A stretch of DNA of 64,000 nt, taken from positions 54,960 to 118,959 of the forward strand of contig NZ_FNPL01000013.1 of the NCBI RefSeq assembly GCF_900107305.1, in the 5' to 3' direction. Source of the stretch: Thermoactinomyces sp. DSM 45892 (GTDB taxonomy: Bacteria; Bacillota; Bacilli; Thermoactinomycetales; Thermoactinomycetaceae). Both the position numbers and the translations under genes were made by a program. This document shows positions 7,767-17,053 of this stretch, piece by piece; positions within the stretch are counted from its first letter, which is position 1; each line of letters starts with the position of its first letter. Under the pieces are notes generated by a model. That model saw only the letters and a list, made by a program, of their open reading frames with translations, ran no database searches and was not told the DNA's origin.

Positions 7767-9347
7767 CTACAATTCTAAGATCGTCACCTTCTGAATAGAA
7801 TCAACTTTTTGTAATTCTTCTTGTATGGTTTGATCGATCGCTTTATCAATATGGAGAAGCATAATCGCTTGCCCACCGATGGTTTCGCGTCCTACTTGCA
7901 TGGTAGCGATATTGACTTCATAGACACCTAGCAAAGTTCCCACTTTACCGATTACCCCCGGTTGGTCTTGATGCTCGATAAAAAGAAGGTGGCCGGTAGG
8001 AGATAGATCAACCGAATAACCGTTTACTTTCGTGATACGGGCTCCGAATCCATGTAAGAGCGTTCCCCCTGCACTATAAGAGTATTGTTCAGTCTCTACA
8101 TGTACACTGATTAGTTGTGTAAATCCGTGGTTGTGAGTAGATTTTTGCTCCACGATCTGAATCCCACGTTGTTTGGCGATCTCAGGAGCATTTATATAAT
8201 TGACACCGGATAAATGATGTGAAAGAACCCCTTTTAGCATGGTACGCGTGAGTGGTGCTACTTCCATATTGGCCACATCACCCGCATAGGTAACCGTGAT
8301 TTTTTTTAGTGCACCCTTTGAAATTTGGGCCACAAACTCACCCAATTTTTCTACCAATTTTTGATAAGGGGCAATTTTTTGTTGTAGATCAGCTGGGATT
8401 GAAGGTAGGTTTACTGCATTTTTAAATGCTTCTTCGCGTAATACTTTCAACACTTCTTCAGATACGTCGATGGCTACATTTTCTTGAGCTTCCACTGTAG
8501 ATGCTCCTAAATGGGGAGTTACGATTACTTGCTCTAGGTCAAATAGAGCAGGTTGGACGGGAGGCTCAACCTCAAATACATCTAGCGCGGCTCCTGCTAC
8601 TTTGCCTGATAATAGCGCTTTATATAGAGCATCTTCGTCAATAATGCCCCCGCGAGCACAGTTTAAGATGCGGGCACCGTCTTTCATCATGGAAAACTCA
8701 TGATCACTTATGAGATGACGAGTTTGCTTTGTTAGAGGGGTATGGACGGAAATAAAGTCTCCTTGTGCAATCGCTTCATGAAGCGTCGCTTTTTGCACAC
8801 CTAATTTCTCTGCCCGCTCTTCAGTCAGATAGGGATCAAAGGCAACTACCTGCATGCGAAATGCTTTTGCTTTCTTAGCTAATTCAGCTCCGATTCGTCC
8901 TAATCCGATGATGGACAGAGTCTTTTTATTTAGCTCTATCCCGACAAACTTTTTCCGTTTCCATTCCCCTTGGATCGTAGAGCGATAGGCTTGCGGAATG
9001 TTGCGGGCGAGGGAGATCATCATCGCAAAGGTGTGTTCAGCCGTAGAGATGGTATTCCCATCTGGTGCATTCAGAACAATAACACCATGCTTTGTAGCGG
9101 CCAAGACATCAATGTTATCTACACCGACTCCTGCCCGGCCAATCACTTTTAGCTTTTTCCCTTTCGCTATGACATCTGCTGTCACTTTTGTTTGGCTACG
9201 TACGAGTAAGGCATCAGCATCTTCGATCTCGATAAGGAGTTGTTCGGGAGTTAGATTGGTTTGGCGAATCACGTGAACATCGGTTGCTTGTAATAATTTT
9301 TCGATTCCTAGATCGCTTAATGGATCCGTAATAAGTACTTTATACAT
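7767..9347 (-). CDS. serA: D-3-phosphoglycerate dehydrogenase
   Basis: 526 residues, the long form of SerA. It has an N-terminal substrate/NAD region with RAGVGVDNID, the Rossmann motif LGRIGAELAKKAKAF, the catalytic region (ALDVFEVEPP, TPHLGASTVEAQE), an intervening ASB domain and a C-terminal ACT domain (QPGVIGKVGTLLG...IATMQVGRE) for serine feedback. It oxidises 3-phosphoglycerate to 3-phosphohydroxypyruvate, the first step of serine synthesis. Its AGGAGGTGT ribosome site lies inside the end of the aminotransferase gene and the genes overlap by 8 bp, so they are coupled and share the T-box. Confidence 0.95.
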   Translation of the reverse strand: MYKVLITDPLSDLGIEKLLQATDVHVIRQTNLTPEQLLIEIEDADALLVRSQTKVTADVIAKGKKLKVIGRAGVGVDNIDVLAATKHGVIVLNAPDGNTISTAEHTFAMMISLARNIPQAYRSTIQGEWKRKKFVGIELNKKTLSIIGLGRIGAELAKKAKAFRMQVVAFDPYLTEERAEKLGVQKATLHEAIAQGDFISVHTPLTKQTRHLISDHEFSMMKDGARILNCARGGIIDEDALYKALLSGKVAGAALDVFEVEPPVQPALFDLEQVIVTPHLGASTVEAQENVAIDVSEEVLKVLREEAFKNAVNLPSIPADLQQKIAPYQKLVEKLGEFVAQISKGALKKITVTYAGDVANMEVAPLTRTMLKGVLSHHLSGVNYINAPEIAKQRGIQIVEQKSTHNHGFTQLISVHVETEQYSYSAGGTLLHGFGARITKVNGYSVDLSPTGHLLFIEHQDQPGVIGKVGTLLGVYEVNIATMQVGRETIGGQAIMLLHIDKAIDQTIQEELQKVDSIQKVTILEL

Positions 9348-10497
9348 GGTTAAGGTACACCTCCTGAGCTGCTTTTACGCCAGAGCCAAGTGAAATAGGG
9401 ACTCCTGCTTGGATAAGGGCGATTTCGAGTGCGCTTAAAGTGGTTAGCATATCTAGCGAATCACAATAGCCCATATGGCCGATTCGGAAAATCTGTCCCT
9501 TTAGATGTTGCTGTCCACCTGCTACTAGGACACGCAATTGTTTTAAGTGCTTTCGTACTCCCTCTGAACTCCATGCCTCAGCCCCACCGTAGATCGAAGT
9601 AACCGTAGGAGATGCGTCTTGATTGCTTGCCATGAGAGTAAGACCCATGCTTTGGACTCCTGCTCGGCACATGCTCATCAGTAGTTCGTGCCGCTGGAAG
9701 ACTTGTTCTAAGCCTTCTTCTTCTAACATGCATAGTGCCTCTCTTAGACCCAAGAGAAGGGAGACGGCTGGGGTATAAGGGGTGGTGCTTTGCGATAAGC
9801 TGTTCCGATATTGAAGTAAATTCAAATAGAAGCTAGGTGTTTGATTTTGTTCGATTTGTCTCCATGCCCGGCTACTGACAGCAATAAATGCTAGTCCTGG
9901 TGGGAGCATAAGGGCCTTTTGTGAACCTGTTACGACGATATCAAGTTCCCAATCATCCATTTGACAAGGTACGGCACCTATGCAGCTAACGCCATCTACA
10001 ATGAAAAGTGCTTCTGAGTGAGTGTGTACCACTTGCGATAGTTCTTGAACTGGATTTAAAACACCTGTAGACGTTTCACAATATGTGACAAAGACGGCTT
10101 TCGTTTTAGGGTGTTGCTGAAGAGCCACTTGTAACTGTTTAGGACTACACGATTTTCCCCATTCGATATCGAGACGATGTAACGTGAATCCGTAACGCTC
10201 TACGATTTTAGCAAAGCGGTCCCCAAATGATCCTGTGACGATTACTAGTGCTTCGTCCCCAGGCGATAATGTGTTGATAACAGCTGCTTCTAAGGTAGAT
10301 GTACCGCTACTGGTGAACATAAGAGGATCTTGTTGTGTGCCAAAAATAGGCTTTAGCAGTTGACTACATTCGCGAATGAGTTGGGTTGCTTCTTGACTGC
10401 GATGACCAAAGATCGGTTGATTCATCGCTTGTTGAACTCGTGATGGGATAGGCGTAGGCCCAGGAATGCGCAAGTGAAACTTTTCTGAAAATGTCAT
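9340..10497 (-). CDS. Class V aminotransferase, likely serving serine synthesis
   Basis: 385 residues of the alanine-glyoxylate/serine-pyruvate aminotransferase group (fold type I, class V). The PLP lysine is in TGSQKALMLPPG, and FTSSGTSTLEAAV and DGVSCIGA are family motifs. It is not a classical SerC sequence. Because it is the first gene of a serine-type T-box operon and overlaps serA, it probably transaminates phosphohydroxypyruvate, or makes serine or glycine from related oxoacids. Similar aminotransferase-serA pairs replace SerC in some lineages. The precise substrate is inference. Start ATG at 10497 follows GGAGGCTG. Confidence 0.8.
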   Translation of the reverse strand: MTFSEKFHLRIPGPTPIPSRVQQAMNQPIFGHRSQEATQLIRECSQLLKPIFGTQQDPLMFTSSGTSTLEAAVINTLSPGDEALVIVTGSFGDRFAKIVERYGFTLHRLDIEWGKSCSPKQLQVALQQHPKTKAVFVTYCETSTGVLNPVQELSQVVHTHSEALFIVDGVSCIGAVPCQMDDWELDIVVTGSQKALMLPPGLAFIAVSSRAWRQIEQNQTPSFYLNLLQYRNSLSQSTTPYTPAVSLLLGLREALCMLEEEGLEQVFQRHELLMSMCRAGVQSMGLTLMASNQDASPTVTSIYGGAEAWSSEGVRKHLKQLRVLVAGGQQHLKGQIFRIGHMGYCDSLDMLTTLSALEIALIQAGVPISLGSGVKAAQEVYLNHV

Positions 10498-10529
10498 GAT
10501 TATCAGCCTCCTGTAAGGTAAATAAAAAA

Positions 10530-10815
10530 AAGACCTTCCATCCCATACTCATCCTATTATGGATGAGGGACGAAAGGTCGTGGTGCCACCCTCAGTTTGT
10601 CATATGTTCACACATATGACCTTGCTGGTCGAAATAAACGAAATCGACACATGGGATAACGGTTTCCACCGTACTAACCTACTATCTATCGAGTTCAGCT
10701 AGTCTACTCCGGAGTGCTCGATGAATGATTTCCTACCGGTTTCCACCTACCACCGGCTCTCTGAGAGTGAACGCATTCACTTGGCTCCATCAAAGTAATG
10801 TCATATTTGAAGTTT
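10530..10815 (-). promoter_or_regulatory. T-box leader (serine type) of the aminotransferase-serA operon
   Basis: On the minus strand the leader has a Stem I region with the AGAGAGCCGGTGG and GGTGGAAACCGG motifs (about 10775-10735), a candidate specifier codon AGC (Ser) at 10718-10716 followed by ACTCCGGAGTAG, the antiterminator T-box AGGGTGGCACCACGAC at 10592-10577, and a terminator stem with eight T (10582-10527). The TGGC bulge would pair with GCCA, fitting tRNA-Ser, whose discriminator base is G. Uncharged tRNA-Ser is expected to turn the operon on. The T-box identity is strong; the serine assignment also rests on the genes. Confidence 0.9.
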
Positions 10816-10820
10816 CATCT

Positions 10821-10849
10821 ACATTAACACGAATAATATGACTAGTCAA
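10821..10849 (-). promoter_or_regulatory. SigA-type promoter of the T-box operon
   Basis: Minus-strand TTGACT (10849-10844), 17 bp spacer, TAATGT (10826-10821). Transcription would start about 10 bp before the T-box leader. Confidence 0.65.
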
Positions 10850-10884
10850 CGGGGTAAAATTCGTGTTTTTTAAGCAAATTTCAT

Positions 10885-10909
10885 AAAAAAGAGCCGATTT
10901 GGCTCTTTT
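10885..10909 (-). terminator. Intrinsic terminator of ppa
   Basis: AAAAGAGCC (10887-10895) pairs with GGCTCTTTT (10901-10909); read on the minus strand it ends in a run of T. It closes the ppa transcript. Confidence 0.75.
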
Positions 10910-10928
10910 AGACGTTTTTTGTATCCTT

Positions 10929-11423
10929 TTATTTATTGCTTTGATAACGATCTAAGCATTCTTGATATAGATTAGCAGCGAAATCTGCATCTTTCCAACC
11001 TTCAATGACGGTGGTTTTGTTTTCAAGATCTTTGTAGACGCGGAAGAAATGTTCGATTTCTTTCTTCACATGATCGTTTACGTCATCTAGGGATTTGATA
11101 TGGTTAAAACGTGGATCTTCTGTTGGTACAGCAAGTACTTTTTCATCTTGGCCTTTGTCATCTGACATGACCAATACGCCAACTACACGGCTAGAGATGA
11201 CGCAACCAGGGAAGGTTGGAAAGCTTGTAAGGACTAAGATATCAAGTGGGTCGCCATCTTCAGCGAGGGTTGCATCTAAGTAGCCGTATTCGGTTGGATA
11301 ATGCATAGGGGAAAATAGAACACGATCCAGACGGAACACACCATTTTCTTTGTCAAATTCATATTTGTTTTGACTTCCTGTAGGAATTTCAATAAAAGCA
11401 TCTACTACTAGTTCTTTCGACAT
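10929..11423 (-). CDS. ppa: Inorganic pyrophosphatase, family I
   Basis: Family I soluble pyrophosphatase of 164 residues: EIPTGSQNKYEFDKENG, LFSPMHYPTEYGY, and the metal-binding EDGDPLDILVL motif are all present. It hydrolyses PPi to 2 Pi in the cytoplasm with Mg2+, pulling biosynthetic reactions forward. The frame is open 48 codons further upstream, but AGGAGG at 11436-11431 places the start at MSKELVV (11423). B. subtilis uses an unrelated family II enzyme, so this is a lineage difference. Confidence 0.93.
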   Translation of the reverse strand: MSKELVVDAFIEIPTGSQNKYEFDKENGVFRLDRVLFSPMHYPTEYGYLDATLAEDGDPLDILVLTSFPTFPGCVISSRVVGVLVMSDDKGQDEKVLAVPTEDPRFNHIKSLDDVNDHVKKEIEHFFRVYKDLENKTTVIEGWKDADFAANLYQECLDRYQSNK

Positions 11424-11534
11424 AAGGGTTCCTCCTATGTAATGCGGTATGTAATGGACGATCGTGTGGAGCTTCCTGCTACCAGTTTCGTCTATTCCCA
11501 TTGTATTCAGTTTCTGGAGAGGAAGCAAATAAAA

Positions 11535-11607
11535 AACAATACCTAGTAAACTCCAATAGAAGTTCATTAGGTATTGTTATTGCAATCATATATCATGAAT
11601 GATTGCA
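11535..11607 (-). terminator. Terminator of fer plus an adjacent palindrome
   Basis: Two inverted repeats follow fer on the minus strand. The first is 11607-11581 (9 bp perfect arms, 9 nt loop). The second is 11578-11535 (11 bp perfect arms AACAATACCTA/TAGGTATTGTT), whose distal arm runs into T-rich sequence and so fits an intrinsic terminator. Confidence 0.6.
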
Positions 11608-11620
11608 GTTCCAAAAAATA

Positions 11621-11893
<273 letters not shown>

Positions 11894-12039
11894 TTAGAAC
11901 GATTTCCTATAGATTGCAAGGGAAAACAGAAGGCACATTGTGAAAAGATCAAGATTTTTTTGTTATTTCGTAAATGGTGAAGGATGTTTGCTTGGGTTAG
12001 CTCATAGACTAGTTCCAAACATTAAAGGAGAAACATATT

Positions 12040-12417
12040 ATGATTGTGCGAAAGATTTCGTTGTTTCTGTTTACCGCTTTTCTTGTATTTGTGACCGTAA
12101 GCTTAGATTATACTGTCACAAATAGTTGGTGGCAGTATCTAAACTATCGTTTTCTAATGGTTATGTTATTTTATATAGGTAGTGTTTTTTTGTGTATTAC
12201 TAACTTTTTACGTTTCTTTGGTATATTATGGGAATTATCTCGAGAGTGTTCGCAGAATGGGTTAAATAGCGAGCTTTTTATCTGTTTAGGATACATAGTA
12301 CTACTCGTATTATTAATTTGGTCCTCTCCGTGGATGACTCTTCTTTTTTGTTTGTTAATAGGTTTACAAGAGGGAAAAAGATGGGTAAAGAAACAGAAAA
12401 CCACCACGTGGCTTTGA
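12040..12417 (+). CDS. Small membrane protein, YpbF-like position
   Basis: 125 residues with three to four hydrophobic segments and a basic C-terminal tail (EGKRWVKKQK). The ATG follows AAAGGAGAAA. It lies between fer and mecA where Bacillus carries the ypbE/ypbF/ypbG genes, and size and topology fit YpbF, but I see no diagnostic motif. Function unknown. Confidence 0.65.
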   Translation: MIVRKISLFLFTAFLVFVTVSLDYTVTNSWWQYLNYRFLMVMLFYIGSVFLCITNFLRFFGILWELSRECSQNGLNSELFICLGYIVLLVLLIWSSPWMTLLFCLLIGLQEGKRWVKKQKTTTWL

Positions 12418-12468
12418 GTGACTAATGCAAAGGCTTAGTAAATCGTGTAAAATAAAAGAAGAAAGAAA

Positions 12469-12540
12469 TGGAGACCCGAGGACGGAACGGTTCACTCTTT
12501 CTCCACATATTATATATTGTGTATTATGTGGAGGTCTCCA
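12469..12540 (+). promoter_or_regulatory. Nested hairpin in the mecA 5' leader
   Basis: An outer pair TGGAGACC (12469-12476) with GGTCTCCA (12533-12540) encloses an inner pair CTCCACATA/TATGTGGAG (about 12500-12531). The structure ends just before the GAGGGAGGG ribosome site of mecA (start 12558), so it could tune translation initiation. No protein or ligand is known to me for it. Confidence 0.5.
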
Positions 12541-12557
12541 GTGAGGGAGGGTTAATC

Positions 12558-13172
12558 ATGCGTGTCGAGCGTCTAGGGGGAGACAAGGTCCGTTTCTTCT
12601 TGACCTTAGACGATCTCATGGATCGCGGGATCAAGAAAGAAGACATGTGGCGTGATATCCCTAAGGTACATGAATTGTTCAACGATATGATGGAACATGC
12701 ATACCAAGAGTTGGGCTTTGAGATTGCTGGACCTGTTGCAGTAGAGGTGTTTGCGATGCCTGCACAAGGTATGGTTGTGGTGGTAACTCGTGGTCGTACA
12801 CCACAGGCAAGCGATGATGACTTTGATACGGATGATATGTATGAGTTAGAAGTCACTATGGAAGAGACGGATCGAGTCATTTTCCGGTTCTCTGACCTCG
12901 AATATCTGATTCAGGCAGCGATACGCATGAAGTCAATTATTCCTCAAGGTGGAAGAGTATACACTTACCAGGATGTTTACTATCTAGTGCTAGATGAAGG
13001 CCTGGAAGCGCCTAATCTGGATACACTGGTCGCAATGTTATCTGAGTATGGAGAAGCTTCTACAGTTACGGATGCAGTTCTTACTGAGTATGGCAAAGTA
13101 ATTTGGGGGAATAATGCGATCCGCGAGATTAATAAATGTTTTGGTACAAGTGATCAAGGCACGTCCGGTTAG
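12558..13172 (+). CDS. mecA: MecA/MecB-family ClpC adaptor protein
   Basis: 204 residues. The start MRVERLGGDKVRFFLTLDDL follows GAGGGAGGG; the frame extends 30 codons upstream only by chance. The family hands substrates such as ComK to the ClpCP protease: the N-terminal part binds substrates and the C-terminal part (FRFSDLEYLIQAA... to the end) binds ClpC. An acidic linker (ASDDDFDTDD) separates them, as usual. Its position before gudB corresponds to B. subtilis ypbH (mecB); which paralogue's role it plays cannot be told here. Confidence 0.9.
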   Translation: MRVERLGGDKVRFFLTLDDLMDRGIKKEDMWRDIPKVHELFNDMMEHAYQELGFEIAGPVAVEVFAMPAQGMVVVVTRGRTPQASDDDFDTDDMYELEVTMEETDRVIFRFSDLEYLIQAAIRMKSIIPQGGRVYTYQDVYYLVLDEGLEAPNLDTLVAMLSEYGEASTVTDAVLTEYGKVIWGNNAIREINKCFGTSDQGTSG

Positions 13173-13184
13173 GACGTGCTTTTT
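13159..13184 (+). terminator. Intrinsic terminator of mecA
   Basis: GCACGTCC (13159-13166) pairs with GGACGTGC (13172-13179), then five T. The stem straddles the mecA stop codon. Confidence 0.75.
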
Positions 13185-13367
13185 GTCATCGATGAAAATT
13201 CATTTTGCACCCTATATAATTGATTCTGGAATCATAATGTAGTAGAGTGTGATAGTGATAGGGGTTCTCTTACCTAATATAATTGGTGTATACTTGGTTT
13301 GCTATTACATTTCTACAGTGTTTGGATCTTTTTCTTTTATTTGTAATTACTCTTCGAGGTGGTAATG

Positions 13368-14651
13368 ATGGGACAACATACGATGGCCGCAGGTCAGGAG
13401 TCTCGCGAACAGGAAAATCTAGATGTACTTGTATCAACACAAACTGTTATTAAAGAAGCACTTGATAAGCTTGGGTATTCAGAAGCGATGTATGAATTGT
13501 TAAAAGAACCACAACGCGTATTAACTGTACGTATTCCAATTAAAATGGATGATGGTTCTGTACAGGTATTTACTGGATATCGTGCGCAACATAATGATGC
13601 AGTGGGTCCAACTAAAGGTGGAGTGCGTTTCCATCCAGATGTGACCGAATCAGAAGTGAAAGCGCTTTCAATTTGGATGAGTTTAAAATCGGGAATTGTC
13701 GATTTGCCATACGGCGGAGGTAAAGGTGGAATCATCTGTGATCCGCGTAAGATGTCATTTGGTGAGTTAGAGCGCATCTCCCGCGGATATGTGCGAGCCA
13801 TTAGTCAGTTAGTTGGCCCTACAAAGGATATCCCCGCACCAGACGTCTTTACAAACTCGCAAGTAATGGCATGGATGATGGATGAATATAGTCGCATTCG
13901 TGAATTTGATTCTCCTGGCTTTATTACAGGTAAGCCTTTAGTACTTGGAGGATCACGAGGGCGTGAAACTGCTACAGCTAAAGGTGTTACGATCATGATT
14001 GGGGAAGCTGCTAAAAAACGTGGCCTAGAGTTAAAGGGTGCAAGAGTAGTCGTTCAAGGTTTTGGTAATGCAGGTAGCTTCCTAGCGAAGTTTATGCATG
14101 AAGCAGGCGCAAAAGTAATCGGAATTTCCGATGCACATGCGGCTTTGCATGATCCAAACGGCTTAGATATAGAATATTTGATTGAGCGTCGTGATTCTTT
14201 TGGGACCGTAACGAACCTGTTTAAAGAGACGATTACAAACCAAGAACTACTAGAGCTTGATTGTGATATTTTGGTTCCGGCTGCTGTCGAAAACCAGATT
14301 ACGGCGAAAAATGCTCATAAGATCAAGGCTGGTATCGTTGTGGAAGCAGCGAATGGTCCAACAACATTAGAAGCAACGCAAATTCTTCATGAACGTGGTG
14401 TTTTGATTGTTCCAGACGTACTGGCGAGCGCGGGTGGAGTAACGGTTTCTTATTTCGAGTGGGTTCAGAACAACCAAGGGTATTACTGGACAGAGGAAGA
14501 AGTGGAAGAGAAGCTCGAAAGAGTGATGGTTAAGGGCTTTGAAAATGTTTATAACGCCGCTGAATCTCGGGGTGTGGACATGCGTTTGGCTGCCTACATG
14601 GTAGGAGTAAGAAAAATGGCCGAGGCATCACGCTTTAGAGGTTGGGTATAA
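13368..14651 (+). CDS. gudB: NAD-dependent glutamate dehydrogenase
   Basis: About 427 residues of the hexameric GDH family: GPTKGGVRFHP, the catalytic-lysine motif LPYGGGKGGI, the Rossmann motif GFGNAGSFLAK and the C-terminal region (LASAGGVTVSYFEWVQN). It deaminates glutamate to 2-oxoglutarate, linking nitrogen catabolism to the TCA cycle. The VKA duplication that inactivates the laboratory B. subtilis gudB is absent (sequence reads ESEVKALSIWM once), so the enzyme should be active. Starts GTG 13359, ATG 13365 and ATG 13368 are all possible; GAGGTGG best suits 13368. Confidence 0.93.
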   Translation: MGQHTMAAGQESREQENLDVLVSTQTVIKEALDKLGYSEAMYELLKEPQRVLTVRIPIKMDDGSVQVFTGYRAQHNDAVGPTKGGVRFHPDVTESEVKALSIWMSLKSGIVDLPYGGGKGGIICDPRKMSFGELERISRGYVRAISQLVGPTKDIPAPDVFTNSQVMAWMMDEYSRIREFDSPGFITGKPLVLGGSRGRETATAKGVTIMIGEAAKKRGLELKGARVVVQGFGNAGSFLAKFMHEAGAKVIGISDAHAALHDPNGLDIEYLIERRDSFGTVTNLFKETITNQELLELDCDILVPAAVENQITAKNAHKIKAGIVVEAANGPTTLEATQILHERGVLIVPDVLASAGGVTVSYFEWVQNNQGYYWTEEEVEEKLERVMVKGFENVYNAAESRGVDMRLAAYMVGVRKMAEASRFRGWV

Positions 14652-14676
14652 TAAAAATAACGATTTTGAATATGAA

Positions 14677-14704
14677 AACGCCCTATCAAACGGGTGTTTT
14701 TCTT
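14677..14704 (+). terminator. Intrinsic terminator of gudB
   Basis: AACGCCC (14677-14683) pairs with GGGTGTT (14692-14698, one G-U), followed by a T-rich tail. Confidence 0.65.
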
Positions 14705-14726
14705 TTGAAAAGGGAATGAAGTTTTT

Positions 14727-15701
14727 ATGAAGGAAGCCATTATTATTGGTGCAGGCCCTTGTGGATTGTCCACGGCTATTGAATTAAAAAAGGTAGGGAT
14801 CGAGCCACTCATCCTAGAAAAAGGATGTGCTGTTAATTCTGTCTATCACTATCCATCATCTATGACTTTTTTTAGCACTCCTGATAAGATCGAAATAGGT
14901 GGAGTTCCTTTTATCTCATCTAAAGAGAGGCCGAGTAGGGAAGAGGCACTCAAATATTTTCGTACACTAGCTCATCTGTTTCAAATTCCGATCCATACAC
15001 ATGAAGAAGTAATCGATGTACAGCGAATACCAGAGGGGTTTCGCATAACGAGTGAAAATAGGCAGGGGAAGCAAGTTTATGAGACTGAGAATGTCATCCT
15101 GGCTACTGGTTATTATGATAATCCTAATTTACTAAAGGTACCTGGAGAGGATTTACCCCATGTCCATCACTACTTTAAAGATGCACATCCGTACGCGCAT
15201 CAAAAAGCAGTCGTGATAGGGGGGCGTAACTCTGCTATTGATACGGCGCTAGAGTTATCGTTAGCGGGAACGGATGTCACAATGGTATATCGTAAAGATG
15301 CTTTTCCATCTAGCGTGAAGGCATGGGTGCTACCTCAAATTGAGGCGGCGATTGAACATGGGCGTGTGAAGATGGTTTGGGAGGCGCAAATCCAAGAAAT
15401 CACACCATATGAGGTGATAGTGGATGCAAAGGGAAAACAGATATCACTTCCTGCTGATGTGGTATTTGCCATGATTGGCTATCATCCCAATTTATCTCTT
15501 TTAGAGAAAATGGGTGTGAAGATCGATGTAGAGCGACATGTTCCCATTTTAAGCGACTCGATGGAAACAAGTATCCCAGGTGCCTATTTAGCAGGCGTAG
15601 TTGCTACAGGATTTGATTCAACTAAGATTTTTATCGAAAATGGACGTCATCATGGGAAGAAGATAACAGAAGATTTAATGCGTAAGCGGACGCTCAAATA
15701 A
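14727..15701 (+). CDS. ypdA: YpdA-family flavoprotein, bacillithiol disulfide reductase
   Basis: 324 residues, thioredoxin-reductase-like with two dinucleotide folds: FAD motif IIGAGPCGLSTAIELKK at the N-terminus and NADPH motif VIGGRNSAIDTALEL in the middle, but without the CxxC of thioredoxin reductase. YpdA (Bdr) reduces oxidised bacillithiol with NADPH. The gene following gudB is ypdA in B. subtilis too, which supports the name. It implies that this organism makes bacillithiol. ATG at 14727 follows AAAGGGAATG. Confidence 0.9.
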   Translation: MKEAIIIGAGPCGLSTAIELKKVGIEPLILEKGCAVNSVYHYPSSMTFFSTPDKIEIGGVPFISSKERPSREEALKYFRTLAHLFQIPIHTHEEVIDVQRIPEGFRITSENRQGKQVYETENVILATGYYDNPNLLKVPGEDLPHVHHYFKDAHPYAHQKAVVIGGRNSAIDTALELSLAGTDVTMVYRKDAFPSSVKAWVLPQIEAAIEHGRVKMVWEAQIQEITPYEVIVDAKGKQISLPADVVFAMIGYHPNLSLLEKMGVKIDVERHVPILSDSMETSIPGAYLAGVVATGFDSTKIFIENGRHHGKKITEDLMRKRTLK

Positions 15702-15719
15702 TAAGATAAATAAATAATA

Positions 15720-15754
15720 TAACCCCCTTTCCATTTTGATGGCGAAGGGGGTTA
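15720..15754. terminator. Bidirectional terminator
   Basis: TAACCCCCTT (15720-15729) pairs perfectly with AAGGGGGTTA (15745-15754) between the convergent ypdA and permease genes. Confidence 0.7.
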
Positions 15755-15769
15755 TATATCTATTTTTAC

Positions 15770-17041
15770 TTACTTTAAAAACAATGATATGAGAAATAGC
15801 CCTGCAATGATGAATAACACCATATTATCCTTGCGGAAATCTTTTTTGATGATCCGGACGATGGCGTAACTGATAAAGCCAAATGCCATTCCGTCTGGGA
15901 TGCTTTGTGTAAAGCCGATGAAGATGATGAGCAAAAAGGCGGGGATGGCTTCGCTGAGATTATGGAACGGAATCTCTTTAACGGATTGAAACATGAGTGC
16001 TCCCACGATGACTAGAATAGGAGAGGTAGCACTGTTGGGAATCATGTTAATAAATGGCAAGAACAATAGGGTTAACGCAAATGCAAGCCCAGTTGTAATC
16101 GCGGTTAGTCCCGTTCGTCCACCTACTGCGGTTCCGGCTGCGCTTTCGGCTGCGCTAATAGTCGGGCTGGTGCCAAATAATCCGGATACCATGGCTGTAA
16201 CGGAACCCGCTTTTAGAGAACGAGCAAAACGGTCTTTGTTAGGAAGTAGTCCTTGAAGTAAGCCAACATGTTCAAATACAGAAAGAAGGGTTAACGAGAA
16301 AACAGCTAACCAAAAATCTACTTTTCCCATGTCTTTGAGCGAAAATGAGCCAAAGAACGATGTATATTCACTAATTTGAAGGGACTGGGAAGTGGATAGG
16401 TTGGTAATCCCGATATAAGCAGCCAAGCTGGTGATGGAAAGAATGGTTAGTAAAAACGCTGCTTTTAGATCTAGTATAAATAGTGTGAGGGCAATCAAAA
16501 GGCCGATTAAGGTTAGGATCACTTGTGGGTCACTCAGATTTCCTAATTGAAGCCCTGTTTGCGGGTGAACCAAGACGACGCCGCCTTTTTGTAAACCGAT
16601 AAAGGTGATGAGGACACCAATACCAACAGAGATGGCATGTTTAAGGGATGAAGGGATGGCCTGAGTCATTTTGACTCCTAGGCTGGTAAAAGCGACGATC
16701 ATGAAGATAAGGCCAGAGATGACCACGATTCCAAGAGCCGACTGCCACGATAAACCTTGGTTTTGTACGATGGTATAGGTGAAATATGTGTTAATGCCCA
16801 TGCCGGGTACGAGGACGATGGGAGCATTTGCGTATAGACCGATTAATAGGCATCCGAAGATGGAGACAAAAACAGTCGCCAAAACTGCCATCTGAAGATT
16901 AATCCCACTATCGTGGAGGATGGAACTATTTACCACAATGATATAGGCTACTGTAAAAAATGCGGTTAAGCCTGCGGTTATTTCTCGTTGAAAAGTAGTA
17001 TTATTTTTTTCAAACTCAAAGAGTGTACGAAGTGGTTTCAC
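15770..17041 (-). CDS. NCS2-family purine permease (AzgA/PbuG type)
   Basis: 423 residues, about 12-13 membrane segments. The N-terminus (NTTFQREITAGLTAFFTVAYIIVVN), the VPGMGINTYFTY segment and GTSPTISAAESAAGTAVGGRTGL are characteristic of the AzgA branch of nucleobase:cation symporters, which import adenine, guanine or hypoxanthine. The start is GTG at 17041 behind GAGGGA. It lies 12 bp after the asparaginase gene and is probably in the same operon. The exact purine is not readable from sequence. Confidence 0.88.
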   Translation of the reverse strand: MKPLRTLFEFEKNNTTFQREITAGLTAFFTVAYIIVVNSSILHDSGINLQMAVLATVFVSIFGCLLIGLYANAPIVLVPGMGINTYFTYTIVQNQGLSWQSALGIVVISGLIFMIVAFTSLGVKMTQAIPSSLKHAISVGIGVLITFIGLQKGGVVLVHPQTGLQLGNLSDPQVILTLIGLLIALTLFILDLKAAFLLTILSITSLAAYIGITNLSTSQSLQISEYTSFFGSFSLKDMGKVDFWLAVFSLTLLSVFEHVGLLQGLLPNKDRFARSLKAGSVTAMVSGLFGTSPTISAAESAAGTAVGGRTGLTAITTGLAFALTLLFLPFINMIPNSATSPILVIVGALMFQSVKEIPFHNLSEAIPAFLLIIFIGFTQSIPDGMAFGFISYAIVRIIKKDFRKDNMVLFIIAGLFLISLFLK

Positions 17042-17053
17042 GATTCATTCCCT

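Noticed and set aside
11424..11567. 48-codon N-terminal extension of pyrophosphatase
   Set aside because: AGGAGG sits before MSKELVV and the extension overlaps a terminator hairpin; family I enzymes begin at this point.
13368..13680. Cryptic gudB allele
   Set aside because: The nine-base VKA duplication is absent; ESEVKALSIWM occurs once, so the enzyme is predicted active.
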